Positions 21,181 to 25,786 of a stretch of DNA of 25,786 bases are shown one piece after another. The DNA comes from Cokeromyces recurvatus (Eukaryota; Mucoromycota; Mucoromycetes; Mucorales; Mucoraceae): positions 1 through 25,786 of the forward strand of contig NW_026251444.1 of assembly GCF_025118155.1 (NCBI RefSeq), given 5' to 3'. A program made the position numbers and the translations under genes. A model generated the notes under the pieces. The model saw only the letters and a program-made list of their open reading frames with translations, ran no database searches and was not told the DNA's origin. How positions within the stretch are numbered: the stretch's first letter is position 1; every line of letters starts with the position of its first letter.

Positions 21181-22098
21181 TCACATACAGTTTTTACACT
21201 TCAAATTCGGACGATTGTAGCCATTCCAGATGTATGACGAAATGAGCGACATATTCTTAGCAGCATTGTGATCCCTTTGCCATAGTGTTCAACAGTTTTT
21301 GCAAGCAAGAACACTGGAACCTTTCATATCTTCTACCTTTTTGAGCGAATCATCGTAGTATTTGTAGCATATTTTTGATGTCTTGAACTCATCAATAGTT
21401 ATCGCCAAAAGATCACCTTCTTTCTCCCTTCTCTTAATCGCCCTCCACAGAACACCAGTAGCACCGTATTTGTTTCCTTCAAGATTTATGCCATCTTTTC
21501 CAAACATGCCTACTCCAAAAAACTATTAGCGGGACCTTGACTAAATTTTGCGGGCCTCCGTTTTACTCTATATTATGAAATACGTCAATTAACGTGAAAA
21601 AAATATAAATAAAATCTGTTGGCTTATTTGGCCACAGTCATTCCGAGAACACATGAGCTATTTTTTTTTTCCTTTGCTTTCAGTCATACTTCTTGCCACC
21701 GTTTATTATCATATTGACCATGATTTGCGCCGCTTTTTGCCTTTGTTGATATAAGTAAAGCCGATCTTTTGCTCTCTGAAAGCCATAGAAATTGAACAAG
21801 ACTTGTCTGTGGCGTAGCATATACTCTACATTCGTGTCGTATAATTCAGACTGATTTGTCTTGGCCGTAGGCATTTCTGATTCTATAGACGGGATACCTC
21901 CCTCATTTTTTTTAGTCTTTCCATCTTTTTCTGGTAGTTTGTGGATCCAGTCATAGCATAACATTCTTTTGTACTACATCTTCTTATTTGTTAGGCGTCC
22001 CCCAACCCAACAGCCGCAGTAAATACAGACTTCCTACCAGAGTCGACAAAGGCAGGCCTAAAAGTACTTTCAACTTCATTATAAGTAAAATCTTGGAG
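21181..22098 (-). pseudogene. Fanzor (eukaryotic TnpB-like RNA-guided nuclease) remnant, C-terminal half
   Basis: Pieces in order along the minus strand match the RuvC/zinc-ribbon half of TnpB/Fanzor proteins. FVDSGRKSVFTAAVG (D codon at 22042-22044) resembles the RuvC-I DPG motif. RRCSTKECYAMTGS and IESEMPTAKT then FYGFQRAKDRLYLYQQRQKA and MIINGGKKYD follow. FGVGMFGKDGINLEGN, ITIDEFKTSKICYKYY and VLACKNC come next, and after a stop TLWQRDHNAAKNM supplies the RuvC-III D-x-N-A-A pattern. Damage: an in-frame TAA (21991-21993), a frameshift in a run of eight A near 21906-21913, stops from 21680 down, another frameshift near 21516, and a TGA at 21289-21291 between CKNC and TLW, where CGA (Arg) would be a one-base change. 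The N-terminal half is absent. Family assignment rests on recalled motifs. It must be inactive. Confidence 0.82.
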
Positions 22099-22362
22099 CT
22101 ATTAACGCGTAAAAGAGAAATAGAAGAATGATGAAGATGTACCCTTATTAAATGAATAATTAGGTCATGACGTTACACAAGATAATCCTGTATGTATTGA
22201 AGACGCATAAAAAAAAAAACTATAATAGCTTTTGAATATCATGATTTATGCAATAGCAACAACAGACAGTTTTCCTCATTTAAAAAGCACGATAGACTAT
22301 TAAAGAAGAAGGTGTATAATAACAGTACTATCTTCTTTTAAAATTATACTAAAAGATTCAGT

Positions 22363-22366
22363 AAAA
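22363..22366 (-). terminator. Probable Pol III terminator of tRNA-Arg(CCG)
   Basis: A run of four T on the tRNA's strand lies about 10 bases after its 3' end. This is the minimum length for Pol III termination. Confidence 0.5.
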
Positions 22367-22376
22367 TGGCATCTTG

Positions 22377-22450
22377 CAAGTGAGACGGGACTCGAACCCG
22401 CGACCTTCTGCTCCGGAAACAGATGATATAATCCACTTATCTACTCACTC
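22377..22450 (-). tRNA. tRNA-Arg (anticodon CCG)
   Basis: A complete 74-base cloverleaf without intron, decoding CGG. The acceptor stem GAGTGAG/CTCACTT has one G-U pair and discriminator G. The D arm is GATA/TATC, the anticodon stem TCTGT/GCAGA carries loop TTCCGGA (anticodon CCG), the variable region is AGGTC, and the T arm GCGGG/CCCGT carries loop TTCGAGT. No CCA is encoded. Confidence 0.95.
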
Positions 22451-22525
22451 ATACTGTTGGTGATAGGTTATTTCTGGTGTCTTGTCAGTTCGCCACAATA
22501 TTTTTTTCACTGCAAAAAATTTGTC

Positions 22526-22738
22526 CGTTGTACGTATGGAGTATTATATGGCGTACGCGAGTACGACATATAGTACGCTGGTATATGCAGTACGAACGTA
22601 CTACATATATACGTCGTACTATACGTCGTATTCACGTACTGCATATATGTTGTACTATATGGCGTACTCGCGTACTACATATATGTTGTATTATATGGCG
22701 TACTCGCGTACGACGTATAGTACTCCATACATACAACG
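22526..22738. mobile_element. Palindromic CGTACG-rich foldback element
   Basis: The outer 18 bases CGTTGTACGTATGGAGTA (22526-22543) match the reverse complement of 22721-22738 at 17 of 18 positions. The interior is packed with TACG, CGTACG, TCGCGTACG and TATATGGCGTAC words in both orientations, so most of the 213 bp can fold on itself. It is CG-dinucleotide-rich in a very AT-rich setting. No target-site duplication was found. It lies 75 bp from tRNA-Arg(CCG). The overlapping open frames through it (MAYSRTTYMLYY-type) are simply its repeats translated. MITE/foldback nature is an inference. Confidence 0.7.
22635..22706 (+). repeat. Tandem 36-bp direct repeat inside the foldback element
   Basis: 22635-22670 and 22671-22706 are adjacent copies agreeing at 34 of 36 positions (two C/T or G/A changes). 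A degraded third copy seems to precede them from about 22597. Confidence 0.85.
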
Positions 22739-24124
22739 TATAACTTTTTACATTTGATTGGTTATTTCTTTGAAAACCATGAACCATCATTGGTATTTTG
22801 CAGAATAAATAACGTTTATTTACGTTTGATCTTTATTACTTATTGGCTTATAAAATACATTTAATACATATTAGGCTTTTATTATTGCCTTGTTTATTGG
22901 ACGTTATTTAAAAATAAATATATCGTTTGTTTAGATAAAATGTGGCTTTATTTACATTTAGAATAGTAATAATAATAATAATGGAAATATATAGCAAATG
23001 AATTATTACAAATAATAAATTGCTTTTGAAATAATAATAAAAAAAAGGGTATTTCTTGCAATTGATAATAGAAAATACGATTGTACTTACCTTTGCATCT
23101 TTAAAAAGAAACAGTACAGATACGCTGCAAATAGTGACAAATGGATAAGAGAAAAGGATAGAGATAATAATGACAGGGGGGTCCAGGAAGCTAAATTATA
23201 GCAGTTAAACAGAAGCAAAATAAACAATCTATAATAAACAAAACTGATTAGTTAGTAAATAAAGAATATTGGTATTCAAAAGAATAAAATGCTTACCGAA
23301 AACAAAGAAAAAAGGGGTTTTCAAAAAGGACAAAAGCTATTTGAAAAAAAAAAAGTAAAAAGTCCTAAAAAAAGAGAATAAAAGATAAGATTGGTATATC
23401 TTATATTAGACAAAGAAAGTATACTTTTGGAATTAACAGATAAATGTTATATTTTATTTTACCTTTTTATATACATTTGTTTATCTGTTTAAAAAGCGTT
23501 TGATTAACGATAATAGACAAGTCAGTATATGTGTTAATATAAAGAACAAGAGTTATATACAATAGTTATTATCTTACCTTTAACATATCATTGAAAAATG
23601 CTCTGTATAAAAAGAAGAAAACGCTACTACCAATATAAACAAGACTCTTTTGCTATAAAACTATTTTTTTTTTAAAAAAAAAGAAATAAACCTAGTTAGT
23701 TTAAACTCGTTGATAAGAATGTTTTTATGTTTTTGTACTACGTTGAATATAACCAAAATAAACATCTATAGATAGAAAATATGATAATTGTAAGTAAATA
23801 AACATTAATCTAAAGTAAAGAAAAAAAATGATAAAAGAAAAGAAAAGAAAAAGAAAAGATAAGAGAAAAACAATAAAAGAAAAGAAAAGAAAAAAAAAAG
23901 ATAAAAGAAAAACGGTAAATGAAAAGAAAAAAAAGGAAGCGACTCTGACGTAGAAATATAGTAGTTTCTTTTTATTTAGTCCGAAAAAGGAAATTTTCTG
24001 GCAGTAATGGATAATGCTAGACGGCTAACATATAAATACCTTTACCAACAAATAATTTATTCTTCAATTACTTACTTTTTATTTTATTCAATCAATTTTT
24101 TTACCAGTAAAATCCCTTTTTAAC
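22739..24124. other. Intergenic DNA before the 285-residue gene, no gene seen
   Basis: AT-rich with no supportable open frame. A purine-rich AAAAG-type simple repeat fills about 23818-23940. A GGATAATGCTAGACGG word and a TATA box lie in the last 120 bp. Confidence 0.5.
24009..24038 (+). promoter_or_regulatory. Putative promoter: shared upstream word and TATA box
   Basis: GGATAATGCTAGACGG (24009-24024) is followed by TATAAATA (24031-24038), 87 bp before the ATG at 24125. A spacing of this size fits a TATA box with a short 5' UTR. The upstream word resembles one before the MFS gene. Confidence 0.4.
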
Positions 24125-25208
24125 ATGTCTCGCTCACAGTATCCTCCTATTGTTCTTAACACTTCTTCCACTGCTCGTTTGCATCCTTCTAGACAAACAG
24201 CATCTATTGGTGGCAACAATATTAATGCTGATAATAGAATAAATCAGCTTGAAGAGCAGATCGGTTCTCAAAGCCAAAGAATCTCTCAGTTGGAAGAAGA
24301 GATTACAAACTTAAAAAATCAAAATCTGTATCATCAGAGAAAGATCGGTAGGAATCCCGATATGACCGTAAGTATTATTATTATGTAATTATAATGACAA
24401 TCATTATTAAATAAAATATATAATACCTGTTATTCAATTCAATCAATAGGACAAGATTCACGATGCTTACGAGCAAAGTGGACGTAGATTTGATCCCAGA
24501 TCTACGTTAAAAGATGGAGGTCATAACGAGCAGATCTTCGATTTTATCTTTGCCCAGGTTAGAGGCAACAACAATCCTGGGGAAAGAGCAAGGAAAGAGA
24601 TTTCGGCACGCATTAGAAGTGTCTATGATACGGAAAAAAGAAAGCATTCGCGTGCCGAAATCAGCACTCAGGAGCAATTAGATGCTCTAAAAAAAAAGGA
24701 AATAATTAGAAGCAGGAAAAATAGAGTAAGTATATACTTAGCATAAAATTTAATACAAGATAAAGTAAATTTAACTTCTTTCTCCTTATATTCTATAGAA
24801 ATGTAAAAGAAGACTGGCAAAGTTCAGCAAAGAAGGGTCCAGGATTGCGGAAGAATTGGGCGTGCCTTATAATGAATGTCTCCGAATGATCAAGGCATCT
24901 TATATGTCTGATGATGAGGATGACATTCATTATCAGGGCTCGTTGAGGACTTGGAAAAGTCTACGTCCACATTGGAGAAGTGAAAAGGTATATAAGTTAA
25001 AATACAATCATATAAAAAAAAACTAACTGTAATGAATATTTCTTTAATACCTTTAAAGTTGAACCAACTGTTCGATAAACTGGACACTCTCTCCAAAAAT
25101 GTGGACAAGTCTACACCCACAAGAATCGTCGTTACGAGGGTGCCAATTCGACGCAATCTTTTGGATACCTTTCCTGCTTGGGCCAAAAATGAAGATGCCT
25201 ACAATTAA
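24125..25208 (+). CDS. Unrecognised coiled-coil/basic protein, four exons, 285 residues
   Basis: Exons 24125-24367, 24450-24725, 24799-24987 and 25059-25208 join with all junctions between codons. Introns are 82, 73 and 71 nt with GTAAGT/GTATAT donors and TAG/AAG acceptors. I cannot name the family. Residues about 36-70 form a short coiled coil (INQLEEQIGSQSQRISQLEEE). Residues 82-173 are mixed charged and end in a strongly basic stretch (KKKEIIRSRKNR), which runs on into KCKRRLAKFS; this could bind nucleic acid. An acidic SDDEDD patch (209-214) precedes RTWKSLRPHWRSEKLNQLF (223-241), and the C-terminus has TRIVVTRVPIRRN and FPAWAKN. This W-rich end followed by a short basic/Pro-Trp tail recalls multi-copy uncharacterised fungal proteins, from memory only. 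The gene is intact and has a TATA box. Confidence 0.82.
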
Positions 25209-25467
25209 TTTTTTTTTAAATAAATATAATATTTTTATCTTTTTTATAATTTACCTTTGAGAATGCATTAATCGATCATAAATATCTACATCAGCAAAAA
25301 TAAAAGACTTCATATATTTGTATATAGATATCACGTTAATTTCTATTTTCCAACATCATCTCAAAAAAAAAAAAAAAGAAAGAAAAGAAAAAAAAAGAAC
25401 ATTTGAAAGACTGACATAACGATTTTTTGCAACAGATAATATATTTAATTTGATAAAAATGAATAGA

Positions 25468-25666
25468 CTAATTGATTAAATGCCTTGGTAAATTTATAAC
25501 AACATTGATACCTTGAAGGTGATCAAGTTTAATAGCAACAGGAGAGTGAATGCGCATGACTGGAACAATCGACATTGCTGAAGGATCCTCAAATTCATTG
25601 CTCCACACTTCCATGTTGTTGATCTCATACGCATGCAGGTTGAGGCCTTCTTTCTTTTTGAACCAT
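25468..25666 (-). CDS. Terminal exon of an unrecognised gene, partial
   Basis: An acceptor (TTATTTTAG) at 25667-25668 opens a frame of 65 full codons plus one split base that ends at the TAG at 25468-25470. It begins WFKKKEGLNLHAYEINN and ends INLPRHLIN; the middle has MRIHSPVAIKLDHLQG. No family is recognised and there is no membrane segment. The upstream intron holds an AAATAAG-type repeat and runs off the window, so the rest of the gene lies beyond it. The gene is convergent with the 285-residue gene. Confidence 0.55.
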
Positions 25667-25669
25667 CTA

Positions 25670-25727
25670 AAATAAATAAGAAATAAGAAATAAGAAATAA
25701 GAAATAAGAAATAAGAAATAGAAAATA
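25670..25727 (+). repeat. AAATAAG heptanucleotide repeat
   Basis: Several near-perfect AAATAAG units, passing into AAAAAT units toward the window end. Read on the minus strand they form a TTATTTC tract, part of the pyrimidine-rich end of an intron. Confidence 0.85.
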
Positions 25728-25786
25728 AAAAATAAAAAATAAAAAATAAGATAAAAGAAATAAAAAATAAAAAATAAAAAGAATAA

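Noticed and set aside
22477..22757. Two overlapping 88-91 codon frames
   Set aside because: They are translations of the palindromic CGTACG-rich repeats.

Overview
The window looks like nuclear DNA of an early-diverging fungus, most likely a Mucoromycota species. The evidence is very AT-rich, homopolymer-studded intergenic DNA, many short introns (51-85 nt, GTAAGN...TAG), a fungal-type split complex I gene, a DHA1 drug/polyamine transporter, a Gag-like gene and a TnpB/Fanzor-type remnant. The placement is an inference; no rRNA or mitochondrial marker is present to settle it.

Layout. 1-1.57 kb: empty AT-rich DNA. 1.57-3.77 kb (minus): a Gag-like gene broken by two frameshifts, with no pol, integrase or LTR beside it. 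6.80 kb (plus): tRNA-Arg(UCU). 8.04-10.10 kb (minus): the NDUFV1/51-kDa subunit gene of mitochondrial complex I, which I rebuilt as ten exons, including a 3-nt microexon and a 15-nt exon. 11.48-18.26 kb: a pair of nearly identical 477-bp inverted repeats enclosing one two-exon DHA1-family MFS transporter gene and about 3.5 kb of gene-free DNA. 19.64-20.33 kb (plus): ribosomal protein uS8 (RPS22/RPS15A), whose single 298-nt intron holds a box H/ACA snoRNA candidate. 20.40-20.99 kb (minus): a small spliced gene of unknown function, convergent with RPS22. 21.18-22.10 kb (minus): a decayed Fanzor (eukaryotic TnpB-like RNA-guided nuclease) fragment. 22.38-22.45 kb (minus): tRNA-Arg(CCG). 22.53-22.74 kb: a palindromic CGTACG-rich foldback element. 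24.13-25.21 kb (plus): a four-exon gene for an unrecognised 285-residue coiled-coil/basic protein. 25.47 kb to the end (minus): the last exon of another unrecognised gene.

The housekeeping genes (complex I, uS8, two tRNAs) are functionally independent and sit among mobile-element debris. The most informative signals are inside introns. The RPS22 intron RNA folds as hairpin - box H - hairpin - ACA. Its first pocket is complementary to the SSU rRNA site known in yeast as pseudouridine 106, the target of yeast snR44, which also lives in an RPS22 intron. Its second pocket fits the LSU site known as pseudouridine 990 in yeast, a different partner site. The other striking point is the 3-nt exon in NDUFV1, which supplies one conserved alanine. 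rRNA target sequences and yeast comparisons are from memory and need checking by search.
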